The position numbers and the translations under genes were made by a program. Of a stretch of DNA of 64,000 nt, positions 23,533 to 34,260 are shown piece by piece (the first letter of the stretch is position 1; every line of letters starts with the position of its first letter). Location: assembly GCA_003996215.1 (NCBI GenBank), contig QJPP01003485.1:62001-126000 (forward strand). Reading direction: 5' to 3'. Under the pieces are notes generated by a model. The model saw nothing but the letters and a program-made list of their open reading frames with translations, ran no database searches and had not been told where the DNA came from. Source of the stretch: Jaltomata sinuosa. Its lineage: Eukaryota > Streptophyta > Magnoliopsida > Solanales > Solanaceae.

Positions 23533-24315
23533 ATGTTCAGCAAGTTTTTGATAAATATTCCTTTCGTTGAAGCCTTAATGCAAATGTTGGGGTACACCAA
23601 ATTCATGAAGGAGTTGCTAAATAAAAAGAAGTGTGTCGATGTAGGCACCGTCGAAATCTCATATAGTTGTAGCAATGTGATGACAAGTAATTTTTCTACA
23701 AAATGGGAAGATCCTGGCGCATTCACTATTCCTTGTACTATTGGGTTGTTTATGTTCCGAAAGGCCTTGTGTGACTTAGGGGCAAGCATCAACTTGATTC
23801 ACTTAGTGATCTTCAAGAGGTTAGGATTGGGTACACCCAAACCTTCTCCCATGCGTCTACTCATGGATGATCGGTCCATTAAGCATCCGGTAGGGATTCT
23901 ATTTGATGTGTTGGTCAAAGTTGATAAGTTCATTCTCCCAGCGGACTTTGTGATCTTGGATTGTGAAGTGGATGTAGAGGTCTCCATAATTTTAGAGAGG
24001 CCATTATTAGCTACGGGGAGAGTCCTTATGGATGTTGAACTCTGAGAACTCAAGCTCTGAGTGGGAAGTGAGATAGTTACATTCAACGTATGCCAACCTA
24101 TAAAGCCTCCAGATGAATTGCGAGTAGTATCAGTGATCGATGTTGAGGGCACGCTAGATGATGCCCTTGAAGAGTGTGAAATAGGAAAGATGCCCAAGTT
24201 TGAAGAGTTGCCAAGTCGGCAACAAGATGATGTTTTGAGGACGTTTAAGGAGCAATTCCCTTTCTTGGGGTGGGGCCATGCCAACCGGACTGGCATGCTA
24301 ATAGACAATGACTAA
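23533..24315 (+). pseudogene. pro: Aspartic protease of element B
   Basis: One frame with two stops at 24043-24045 and 24058-24060. Motifs: INIPFVEALMQMLGYTKFMKELL (gag-protease linker shared with D and E), FTIPCTIG, KALCDLGASIN with the catalytic Asp at about 23773, and FVILDCEVDVEVSIILERPLLA, where E and D have ILG, so the hydrophobic-Gly motif is damaged. The first stop corresponds to a glycine codon in E (GGA to TGA). After the protease, IDVEGTLDDALEECEIGKMPKF leads to a final stop at 24315. In Athila this point would continue into reverse transcriptase; here it does not. Confidence 0.82.
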
Positions 24316-24479
24316 GGTTTGAGGTACTATCATTGAGCCTCAATATAAAATTAAGAGATTCTCGGGAGGCAACCCAAGTGTTTTTACCTTATTTTTCATT
24401 ACCTTTTTGTTATTTTTTGTTTGTTTTAGGAATGCATAGAGAGGAAAGATTACAAAGTGGAAAAATAAGATGAAAAGAG
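24316..24479 (+). other. Post-protease spacer of element B
   Basis: Noncoding. It contains aagagattctcgggaggcaacccaagtgtt, conserved in E at 55550-55582, and a T-rich tract. No RT start is present. Confidence 0.5.
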
Positions 24480-24740
24480 GATATGCGGATTACCGTGCAA
24501 TCCACACAAGTTGTTGTGGGTATCGCATAGTCTACCACATCCTAAAGTAGTGAATTGAAGAAAAATATTAGAGTTGGAGGTGATGTGCGCTAGGTTGTGA
24601 GTTTTGCATAAATCTTTGTGCACGTCGCACCTCCATCGCATACCATAGCAGAATGCTGGGTCATGTTTGGCATGAAAAAGGTAAGGTGCAAAGCGACATG
24701 CGGTCTGCACAAGGTCTTGTGAAAATTGCACGTCACAGTG
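24480..24740 (+). repeat. Word array 1, internal copy in element B
   Basis: Recurrent words like those in the LTR: caatccacacaagttgttgtgg, atgtgcgctaggttgtgag, tctttgtgcacgtcgcacctcc, gcaaagcgacatgcggtctg and aaggtcttgtgaaaattgcac. E carries the equivalent array at 55670-55940, and element C carries its own version at 49910-50170. Confidence 0.65.
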
Positions 24741-24759
24741 TACCCAGGTATATTTTAAA

Positions 24760-25080
24760 ATTTTGTTGACCTACCCATTGGCCGACCCGATTCGGAGACC
24801 AACCCGATGACTTTTCTTCTTCTTTTTTCTCTTTTAAACTGCCACCTTCACCCTTTTCTCCCATAATTCTTCAAAACCTCCACAACTTCTCTCCAAAAAT
24901 CTTCCATAAAAGCCTCAAACTCTTCCAAATATTCTCTTCTCTCACCCAAATCCTCCACCACAACAACACCACCTGTCACCACCGTCGATTTCTCTAGGCA
25001 AAAAAATTATGGGTCTCTATTGTTGCACCTTAAGAAGATCCAATTTATGCTTTCCTTCTCATATTCTTCACTTGTGGTAA
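24760..25080 (+). promoter_or_regulatory. Possible internal promoter/5' leader of element B
   Basis: After array 1 comes a conserved box (gacctacccattggccgacccg), then a long pyrimidine-rich stretch (cttcttcttttttctctttt, ctcccataattcttc, caccacaacaacaccacc) resembling a plant 5' untranslated region, ending cttgtGGTAAG at 25077, a good splice donor. E (55960-56272) and C (49860-49600, minus) keep the same order of parts, although C lacks the GT donor. A function in expressing the downstream ORF is inference. Confidence 0.4.
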
Positions 25081-25739
25081 GTTCCAAGATGTTAAATAGT
25101 TGTTATTATGATAATTGTTAACTCATATTGTGAAGCATGCTCCTTAGAATTGCCATGTTAATTTTACGTGAGATCCGTTGGGTCCCCAATTTGGAGTTAT
25201 AATATTGATTTTGCTTAGGATCAACTTGGTAGAACTTGATATTGTGATGATGCATGTTGATTGTAGTAGTTTTTAGCCTTGAAAATCTATGTTTGGGGTG
25301 AAGTTTGGGTAACCCACTTGTGATTGATGCATGATTTGGCCCTATGATAGATTGGGTGATGTCATTCTTAAGGGTAAATCATCTTCTTCATGAGGTTTTG
25401 GTTGAAAATTGATGTTGGGGCTGAAATTTGTTACTACTCTTATTCCCATGATTATTGTTGTGTATGCTTATTGGGTGTATGATTTTGGTAGGGAGGTAGA
25501 AATTGATGAATGATGTTCCTAATTGTGAACAATTGAAGGCTTGATGTTTCCGATGATAGACAGGGTAATTTCCTTCTTTAGGGAAGTTGTTGAGTTTTTT
25601 TTTGTTAGTGAATTATGCTAATGGATTTCGGGAAAGTCTGAGTACCCGGATGATTTGGTTGGGTCATGTAATGTTTGGCCTTATTGTTTAAATTATTTAA
25701 TTATTGGTTTGCTGCTCGGTGCCAAGTGCTTAATGCAAT
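25081..25739 (+). other. Intron-like noncoding region of element B
   Basis: T-rich sequence with no coding frame, between a possible splice donor at 25077 and a possible acceptor ttttttttctccttcttag near 26091. It could be an intron in the leader of the accessory ORF; there is no direct proof. Confidence 0.35.
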
Positions 25740-26050
25740 TCTTGCTCTACGAATCACATGCGTAATTCACAAAGAACACATGGAACCAAAAATTCCAACT
25801 GTTTCCTTGTGCATTTCGCATCTGATGCATAGATCTTGATATGTGAAACGCACCAGGCACTGCAACTTGTTAAAAATTTCTCCTAGTTCACTGTTTAGAA
25901 TATGCAAAGCATGGTGTGATGCACACTTTGCCTTGTGCAAACTGCACCAGCTTCGCACCTTAGTTCATAAATCCCTGTAGGTTTCTGGTAGCTCATGCGA
26001 TGTCATGTGCGATGCACACTATGCTTTGTGCATTTTGCACGTGGTCCGCA
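25740..26050 (+). repeat. Word array 2, internal copy in element B
   Basis: A second cluster of LTR-type words: cacatgcgtaattcac, ttgtgcatttcgcatctgatgc, atatgtgaaacgcaccaggcac, tggtgtgatgcacactttgc, ttgtgcaaactgcaccagc, atgtgcgatgcacactatgc and tttgtgcattttgcacg. Element C has its matching array 2 at 42150-42400. Confidence 0.65.
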
Positions 26051-26209
26051 TGAGCCACCAATAATCTACTTTGTTTTTTTTCTCCTTCTTAGCATTCCGT
26101 TCTTTTTAATTAGTTAGATTCTTCCTAGTTTTTCTTCTTTTACATATATCAAAAATATAAAAATATTTTTGCTTTTATTTTTGGCACTCACAATCTCTAC
26201 ATACAAACT

Positions 26210-27608
26210 ATGACTTCTGGCAGGGAAAACATGGAGAAAAGTTCATGAAGGCAACCAACACCTTCCCTTGCAAGAGTTTCAGAGGAGGAGAAAAATTGGT
26301 TTGGAGTGGAAGGTATGAAAGTTATTTATGATCGTGACAAGGATAGGGCTATCAAAACAGAGCAGAGTTTCAATCTAGATGTAGTGGGGGATAACCTACC
26401 CAACATCCCTAAGCAATTTGCCAACCGATTGTGGCAACCATTCCAAGATGCCATGAGCTATAGGGGTTGCATAGACCTTTCCCCCTTTGGAATCATTTAT
26501 TGTTCGATGCAAAAAAGTTTGTATCACTCTAGTTGTGATTAATGTTGTCTATTGGAGCACCCTAATTGAGTCCGGACCTACACTCATGGACAAGTTGACT
26601 GCCAAACTCAAAAATCTTGATTGGGCAGCGCCTATTATTGCTCCTGACACACCTCTTTGGGCCACTTTATGGGGTGACATACCATGATGGACTCTGTACC
26701 TTGAGGATCGCCTTTGGTATGATTTCGTTCACTCATACTTCCTACCTTCTCAGAATGACCAAAAGGTCACCTATGATGGGGCCATTGTGGTAGCCTCAAT
26801 CATGGTAGGGAACCACATCAATTTTTGGGAAATTATTGCCTTGGTGATCAAGAGGAATGCTCATAGGGGTAATGATGCATTCACCTTCCCTATGCTTATC
26901 AGAAAGATGTGTGCAAATTTTGGCATCCCTTATTTGAGCTGTGACACTCCTACCCCTACCACAGGTATGTTGGATCTTTATAGGAAGACTGACAGGGATG
27001 CTCCTAGATTCAAAAGGCGCCGAGTAGAGACATCGGTGGAAGTTGAGGTTGATGACCTAGGTGCTGAAGCAAATACTTCCCCTCTTTCTCGGGCTGATTG
27101 AGAGGCACATACCCCTGCATCTACTGCACCTAGAGGACCTTTGATGAAGAGTGGCCTCCATGATATGGTTGACAAGACGTATAGCCATGAGAGGCCGTTG
27201 AGCGACCTAGCTAATAAGTTACCTGGTATGATATAAAGAGCTGTCAAGAATGCCATGCAAGAGGTAGTGGAAAGCGTCACCAAACTCTGCAAAAGGGTGG
27301 ACACTATTAAGGGTGTTATGAAGGAAATCCAGAAGGATATGGCTAAGGCAAAAGGGAAGGCTCAAGTTGAGGAGGCAGATTTAAGCACCTTGTCTCAGCC
27401 CCATCACACTTGCAGTCCAATGGATGATTTTTTTGCAGCTTTCGCAGAGGATGAGGCGAAGCTACCTGGTGATGAAGATGCAAATGTAGATAATGATCAG
27501 GACCCTAATTTTCAGCAAGTTCTTAGGGAATCCATAGCTACCTCACACTCCCAAAAGGGTGATGCAGGTCCTAGTGGAGAGGTAACAAATGATGGTGATT
27601 GGTCCTAG
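26210..27608 (+). pseudogene. Accessory ORF of element B (putative plant transposon protein type)
   Basis: ATG 26210 to stop 27608. One frameshift near 26500 and in-frame stops at about 26246, 26685, 27099 and 27234 break it. Readable segments are NLPNIPKQFANRLWQPF, ESGPTLMDKLTAKLKNLDW, RLWYDFVHSYFLPSQNDQ, VTYDGAIVVASIMVGNHINF, FTFPMLIRKMCANFGIPYLS and DTPTPTTGMLD. They match the domain known as putative plant transposon protein (PF20167-like), often found at the 3' end of Ty3/gypsy elements. The C-terminal part is acidic and low in complexity (FFAAFAEDEAKLPGDEDANV). The position corresponds to the env-like ORF of Athila, but no signal peptide or membrane segment is visible. The function is unknown. 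Confidence 0.72.
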
Positions 27609-28861
27609 CACTCCAGGCAGTTGCACTCCTTCATTCCCTTACTTATTCTTAAAGCATTAAGGGCAATGCTTCTTTTGATGGGGGGAGGTGGTGCTAGTTG
27701 AGTTGGTTGTTGGTTTTATGTGTTAGGATTGAGATATTTTATTGCCCTTGTAAGGCCTTGACATTTTTCATTTGCTAGATTTTTTGTTGGCCCTTGTCGG
27801 GCATGGATGATTGTGATGATATTGCCCTTGTCGGGCCTTTTTATTATGTTTTTGTGCTTAATTGTGCCCTTGTTGGGCTTGAGGTTTACTTTTTATTGTG
27901 TTTCGGGTTAGTTTTACACGTTTCTATAGTTTCACTACCTGTGCCTTGCAAATGCGCTAAGGGCCTATGCTGAGGCTTGTTTTACAAATGATTTATGAGC
28001 GCGCAAATTTGGTAATTTCCTTGTTAATAGTAGTTTAGCAATAAACTCTTAGGGTTTCTTTAATTCCACGGTTCTTTCACGGTTCTTTCACAAGGAGCAA
28101 ATGTTTTCTTCATTTTCTTTTTCTTTAATTTGTTTTTTTTGTCAAACTAGGTTGGTGTTTCCCTATGATAGATTGAGAGGTGATTTTCTTACGAGAAAAT
28201 GATAAGTTTGAGTCCATGTTTTGCTTGTCTCGAAATGGACACACCAAAATTTTCACTTGGAAAGATGTTTATGGAAATGAAGAAAAGAAGGAAAATGAAT
28301 TTTTGAGGAAAGCATTCTCTTGTCATGACTTGCACACTCTCTGTTTGGCTTGATCGATTCACAAATGACTATGTAATAAACTTTAAATAGCTTGTCAAAT
28401 TCATTTTTCCCAATTGATCTTGAGACCAATGTTGAAAGTTCTTGTGAGGTAATGCCATGTGTGGTGAGGCGATACCTTGATTCTCGTGCATGTGTATCAT
28501 CTAGAACTTGCCCCGAATGTGATTTAAGGAAAAATTCTAGATGTGAGCAAACTTGGAAGATGATCTTAGGCCCTTTTTTAATAGCCACTTTACCCAAATG
28601 ACTTCCCTGGACATCTATCCTAGTGAACCTCTTTTAAGATTGTGACCGTTCTTTGGCACCTAGTTCGATACCTTAACCTTTTTGGAACCTCTATCTTGGC
28701 ACTCGTCCTCCCTAATGTCTTGAAAGTAAAGCGTAGGCTAAAATCCAAAGTTTGGGGGGTGGAAGTGAAATGACAACATAAGCAAAAGCCTAAGTATGGG
28801 GGTGTATGTGCTTAATGTGGAGAAGAAAAGGAATGCACTTCAAGTGCAAGGTGGCACCTTA
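27609..28861 (+). other. 3' noncoding region of element B
   Basis: Includes four or more repeats of gcccttgt(a/c)gggc(c/t)tt between 27740 and 27890, then sequence that element C carries in minus orientation at 38607-38280 (cttgtctcgaa, attctagatgt and acttgccccgaatgtgat on the B strand). Two G-rich purine tracts, aaagtttggggggtgg (28747-28762) and aagtatgggggtgt (28792-28805), mark the polypurine region. The short open frames on both strands here look incidental. Confidence 0.6.
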
Positions 28862-29796
28862 TTTTTGAGAAAGTTTCTCTCCCAAGGCAAGAATAAGGGT
28901 TTCAATCCATTCTCTCAATGTTCAACCTTGAACTTGTAAATTTGATCTTGGATATTGGATTCTTGCTATAACTAAAGAAAAGTAATTTGAATTTTCCTAT
29001 GGGTATACTTTCTTGTTCCTTTAGCATGAGTGGCTAAGTTTCCTTGTATAGGGATGTGTTGATGATGGGTACTTGGTAAAAGAGTATGAGTCTTGCTTAT
29101 TTGTGTTTATAAGTGCTAGTATAATATGGGTCTAGTGATTTCACCATATTTTAACTCTAAAATTGGTGGTTGCAAATATTGATTTAATTTACTTGATTGT
29201 GTTCTTGCTTGACAAAAGTTGTTCATGATTTCGGATATGAAATTTCTAGTGGGTACTTGAGATTCACTCAGATTGAGGGTATAAATAGCTCAATTTGTTG
29301 GAAACACCCATTTAGGAGTCTAAGCTAGAGATAGTGTGAACTCCCCAATCCTATATTGGTTGGTTTATGTCTAATCAATAGTACTTAAACAAAGACCATT
29401 GGATGAATGATTGTGTGATCTAGAGATTAGCAATCATGCCTAAAACCAATGCTACCTATGTCATTCAGTAAGAATTCATGCATTTAAGTAAGTAATTTGA
29501 CCTGTGTTCAAGTCCCATCGAAAACACATCCCTAGTTGTCCTCTCTCTTGTTTACATCTCAGATTTATTTTATTGTTTGGTTTGGAATTGAATTGTGACA
29601 GATTCTCAATTCCCCCTTTTTACATTATTTGTTATTTGGACAATTTACTCTTGTTGCGAAATCTTTTCTACAATCTCTTTGGCTAAGCTACAATTACCTG
29701 TGATATCAACCTCGACTCTCATCGGATAACATAAGTTTTGTTTTGCTTAACGATCGATGATAGCTCCATCTTGGAGAGTACATTTGAGCATTATCA
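28862..29796 (+). repeat. 3' LTR of element B, 5' part deleted
   Basis: Begins abruptly at tatttttgagaaagtttctctccc, which corresponds to about position 530 of the 5' LTR, and runs to gagcaTTATCA at 29796, followed by CATAT. The missing part includes the LTR start and the word array, so an internal deletion removed U3 after insertion. Confidence 0.85.
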
Positions 29797-30606
29797 CATA
29801 TTAGCAATTATAAACACAAATAAGCAAGACCCATACCCTTTTATCAAGTACGCATCATCAACACATCCCCAGACAAGGAGACTTAGCCACTCATGCTAAA
29901 GGAATAAGAAAGTATACCCTTAGGGAAATTCAAATTCCTTTTCATTAATTGTAGAAACAATCCAATATCCAAGCTCAAATTTACAAGTCCAAGGTTGAAG
30001 ATTGAGAGAATCGATTGAAACCCTTTTTTTTGCCTTGGGAGAGAAACTTGCTCAAAAACTAAAAACTATTCAAAAACAATCAAAAGTTATGCCTAAATTG
30101 GGTTTTAGGATGTTCCCAAAGCGTCATATAAAATTGGACAAAATTTCCCCTCGAGAGTTGTGTGCCACAACGTGAGGTTCGCACCTCCTGTTGTGCACGT
30201 CGCACAGCTCCACATAAGTGAACCTGAGACTTGGCTCATACTTGCAGCTTCATGCTAAGTGGGGTGTGATTCACGCTAGACCTTGTGCGTGTCGCACAGG
30301 CGTTGCACCCCCTTAACAATTTCTCCTTTACTTCTGAGTTCTTCATACGGAGGAGGTACAGACCGCACCAAGGTTTGTGCGTGTCGCACGAGGTCCGCAC
30401 CTCAAGGCAAAATCTTCATCTCATTTGATCACTTCTCACTTCAACTTCTTTTGAGTTTTTTTGGGTCCAATTCCTTGTTTTCTATCTTTGACCAAGAGTA
30501 CCTGCATTCATGTCAATAAAGGACGTAAAAACCTCTAAATCTTATTAAATCATGGCAATAATTTATGATTAAAGGCTCAATAAGTTGGTAAATTACCGAT
30601 TTATCA
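29797..30606 (-). repeat. LTR A, 5' half (minus), resumes after element B
   Basis: Continues the minus LTR from CATATtagcaattataaacac to aaattaccgatTTATCA at 30606, the reverse complement of TGATAA. It contains the word array at 30150-30410 with GTGCGTGTCGCAC at 30285-30297 and 30377-30389. Confidence 0.85.
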
Positions 30607-31011
30607 AACCCCCAAACTTGAACTATTGCTTATCCTCAAGCAAGATACTCATAACGTAAGGAATTAATTATGCTCTAAAACTCAATCAAGGCACAAAAAA
30701 ATAATCTATGCTAAAAACTAAGGAAAATAAAAACAAAAAGACTCAAATAAAAGACTCAACTACAATGCTAATCTCAATTTGAACCACCACATTATCAAGG
30801 CAACTGATCATTTCCAAAACTTTTCAAAAGGACTTCAATTCTCATTCAAAATCAAGGGAATTTGTCATTCAACACAAGATATAAAGCTTCTCAAGTCATT
30901 GGCATGGACCATCAAGGTTTGCCTTGAGATTCGCCGCACAAAATATCTCATTCATTCCTCTTAATTGAAATAGAGACTTCATGTTTCAATTCAAGTGTGT
31001 GATACCACTCA
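30607..31011 (-). other. 3' internal end of element A with polypurine tract
   Basis: On the minus strand the bases before the LTR start at 30606 are aatagttcaagtttgggggt, a clear polypurine tract. The stretch to its right aligns with 37110-37530, the same region of element C (tgcttgtc/atcctcaag, aaaagactcaa, caaggtttgcc). It proves that A was a full element whose body lay to the right. The body is lost or displaced beyond 31011. Confidence 0.65.
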
Positions 31012-32920
31012 CCACAAAATGGTGCCTACATAACCCCCTGATAGGCAAGCCAACCCAAGAAAGTGGAAGTATAATAAAACAATTAAGTAAGGAAATGAAA
31101 GAGAAAAACATATAGAAATAGGTCCAACAATTTAGATACATACCAACAGTACAAAATATACAGAAATAGCACTAAAGTGACCAAAAAGACTAGTATATAC
31201 AAGGACCAATCTCGGGCCTAATGTCACCGGTACAAGAGCATCTACGAGCTACACAACATGTACTATCTATCCAAAATACAAAATATAAACATAATGGTAG
31301 ATGGTAAGAAGAAAAGGATCTCCAAACACCGAGAGCTCACCTTGATCCGAATAGCAGCTTGCCATGAACGATTGAAGGGTCAATGAGGGTGGCTCATACT
31401 AGGTGATGCATTAGAAAAAGATGCAGAGTGTAGCATGAGTACCAAAACAATGGGTAGCCAGTAGGCATCATAGGCTGACCGAGCTCAGAAAGATAATATA
31501 TATTATAAGATACAAAAAAGTAAACTAACTACAAGAATCGACCTAAATCTAGTTATCAACAGAAAATAGAACTAACTAAGCTGACGGTAAAGATAATAAT
31601 AATTAGTAAGAACATCATGCATTTGGAATAGAACAATTCAACATACAATGTAGTGCAGCATGAGAAGGATGCAGTGCAGTATGCAGCCAATACAAGATGT
31701 GTCTGAAATCCCAGCATCAGACGAATAGTAAGTAAATATGAGTCCGAAATCCCAACATCAGACATGCAACAAGTAAATATGAGATCGGAATCCCAACATC
31801 GGATATACTATATGTAAAAATCCCCTCCATAGAACTTAATACAGTAAAAAAGGAGGCATCTCAGCTTTTGAATTTGAAAATAAGTAGTACAGTCCTCTTT
31901 TTAATGTTCAAAAAGCATAGTAACAATGGAAATCTCTTCTATGTTCCATGTTCATGCTCACAGAAATGAATATAAGCATATACAATAAATCAAACAAGTA
32001 AACACAGAAATATATATCAAAGAGAGGGAAAGGGTGCCCCCCAAACAAGGTACTTACCTGGAACTCCACCCAGTCCAAGGCCATGGCCTCGGGCCCATAG
32101 TTATGCAATAACGATAAATAACAACGGAAAAATGGAACTATAAGACAAAAATACCACAAGGCACCTACTCTACCTCTAAAACCTCCTAAAGTTACTCTAA
32201 AGATTCTAGGCTAGCCATACCGATTCTACAAACCCCTAAACTAAGGATAAGCATAATTGTACTATTCTACAGTCTCAAAAATGGCTAAAATAAGTAGAAA
32301 ACATGATTTAAGCCTAATTCAAACCTAAAACCTAGTTAAGCATTCATGCAACTCATAACATATAAAATCTAACTAAGCCAGGTCTAAAATAAATAAATTG
32401 TAACCTACCTCGAGATTGAATTGCAAGCACAAGTAATCACTTATGTGCCTTCACCATTTGAACAACCTCTGAATGCTGCCACACTATCAAGAACATAAAC
32501 TAGGTGTCAAGACGAGAAGAATGAAATCCATATTGTTATACAAAAAACCAGGCTGGAAATCGAGTCATAAAATGACCCTCAAGGCCCATGCAATGAAACA
32601 GAAAACAAATTTCACAATTATATTTGCAGTGGATTTATAAACCCATGCCCAAAATTTGAGCGTGAGCGGGACTCATCTCAGGGCCCAAAACAGCCCCAAA
32701 AGTCCACTTTGATCAGAGCTTAACACAAGGAATCAACGGAAATTAATTAAATACAACATAAATTTAGTGACGAAAAAAGAGAAGTTAATTAAGGGAAACA
32801 TACCAGAATCAAGAGGGATGAAAACAGAAGCTTGGACCAACCTTTGAAGGTCAAAGTTAATGTAAAATTTTTGAATGAAGGAGATGAAAATGAAGTTGAA
32901 AGCATTAATGATGAATGAAG
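31012..32920 (-). repeat. Diverged Ty3/gypsy LTR H1 (minus)
   Basis: Shares with J and K the late-LTR signature, read on the minus strand: gcctatgatgcctactgg, ccattgttttggtactcatg, then tgcatctttt; and ggggttatgtaggcaccat where K has ggggttgtacgtgccat. The right limit is where a gag remnant begins. Compared with H2 it is another subfamily. ORFs within it are not genes. Confidence 0.55.
31690..31806. repeat. Short tandem repeat in LTR H1
   Basis: gtctgaaatcccagcatcagac, gtccgaaatcccaacatcagac and gatcggaatcccaacatcggat follow each other at ~53-bp steps, with agtaaatatga linkers. Each word is itself a loose palindrome (gtctgaa...catcagac). Confidence 0.75.
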
Positions 32921-33240
32921 TTAATGCAGTTGGAAATTCATGAACTCAACACCATTTTGTTGCACAATCCCCAATTTGTGTAGTCTCTCATATAAATCAA
33001 TGATGAACTCAAATGCCTCCTCATCCTCAGTACCATGAAATGAAGGAGGTTTCATTTTACGAAATAAAGGAGGTTTCATTTTCAAATTTTGTCCTCTGAT
33101 AGGCCTGGCCAACTGCTACTTGAGCTCCACCCCTAGCGGGTGTTTCTCTCCCTCTTCCCCTTCCCCTACCCTACCTCATCCTTGAATAGCCGGTTCCGCA
33201 GCTAGAGCAGTTGTTCTTGCTTCACTTGATCTAGTGTTCA
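32921..33240 (-). pseudogene. gag: gag N-terminal remnant (Ty3/gypsy), minus
   Basis: Read from ATG 33240 on the minus strand: MNTRSSEARTTALAAEPAIQ, a stop, then ARPIRGQNLK, KPPSFHGTEDEEAFEFIIDL, YERLHKLGIVQQNGVEFMNF. This is the well-known start of plant gypsy gag (P-P-x-F-x-G-T, D-A-x-x-F, L-x-x-M/L-G-I-V-E, G-V-E-F-x-x-Y/F-Q). It breaks off at 32921 just before the W-W motif, so only ~100 codons remain. It probably belongs to the element whose 5' LTR is H2. Confidence 0.72.
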
Positions 33241-34129
33241 TCATCTGTGGACAAAAATATAATGATGATCAGATACGAATTGGAATCAAGTTATAGCATG
33301 AAGGAAGAAAGAAAGGATAGTTTTCTAAGGTCCTATAGCCTCTTGAAAAAAGTATAGACGTCTCCGTAAAATTTTCCAAGACTCTTCTAGACCCATTTTT
33401 GTATGAATAGAGCAATGAACCTAGGGCTCTGGTAGAACCCACGCTAAACCCCTCAGTAGGAGAACCAACTAACCTTATAAACCATCCAACACTTTGCCAA
33501 AAATAGGCAACTAAATCAATCTCATTAATAAAGACAATTATCAATGTCTTAAATGAAGAGTAAGAATAAGTATGCAGAAATAAAACATCCCTAGAACTCA
33601 AAAGCCATCATACAAAAACTCTAATAATTATCAAAATAAAGGGATGCAACCCCTAAACCAAAGTAATATCTAAGTCCAAAGAATGGACCAGAAGACAAGT
33701 GAAGAACTCAGGAAAACCCGAAAGATGTCGCTCACGCTTGAGTTTAGATACTGTCTAAATCAAAACCGAGGTCTCTAAAAAGGAGACAAAATATGCCTTG
33801 TACTCAACAAAAAAAGAGCATATGTAGTTTCACTACACAGGAAACAACGGTGTACTAGTAGGGTCATTGGCCAACCCAAAATGAGAAATATGAACACATA
33901 AGCACAACAAAGTACAACAAGACAACCATGAACCCTATCATGCAACTCTACTCTAAGTTCATAACGCTTAACCTTGTATAAAGTACAATAAAATATTCAG
34001 CCAATATGAGTCAACAAGGGTAATAAGGCAAGTCAAACTAAGATCACCAGCAAGACTCTAAGTCAACAACTATGGCAATTAACATGCGTCCATGTTTACA
34101 TAAAGAAACCACCTTTACCAATTAAGCAC

Positions 34130-34260
34130 ACAAACTCGGTTCACTCAAAAAACAAACATATTATTGACAACACTTAAGCCCGAATCACTCAAGGAACCAA
34201 TATGATCAAGAAAACACATAATCCCTGGTTCACTCAAGGAACCATCACACTCACCAATTA
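34130..34260 (-). repeat. Degenerate repeat in H2 (ggttccttgagtga words)
   Basis: Read on the minus strand, ggttccttgagtgaaccagg, ggttccttgagtgattcggg and ttttttgagtgaaccgag recur at 50-55-bp steps. Confidence 0.65.

Larger units (their letters stand above)
13240..29796 (+). mobile_element. Element B: Athila-like gag-protease retrotransposon with accessory ORF
   Basis: Flanked by the perfect 5-bp duplication CATAT (13235-13239 and 29797-29801) inside LTR A. Order: 5' LTR, primer-binding site, gag, protease, ~1.9 kb noncoding, accessory ORF, 3' noncoding, truncated 3' LTR. Without the nested element D it is about 9.7 kb. The tRNA-Asp-type primer site, the gag without zinc knuckle and the protease with DLGASIN place it near Athila (Ty3/gypsy). 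No reverse transcriptase, RNase H or integrase motif is visible between protease and accessory ORF, so it is probably non-autonomous. This is the best-supported nesting step in the window. Confidence 0.85.

Noticed and set aside
28253..28601. Opposed open frames of 69 and 114 codons downstream of the B accessory ORF
   Set aside because: The corresponding region of C (38280-38600) does not keep either frame and no domain is visible; treated as noncoding.
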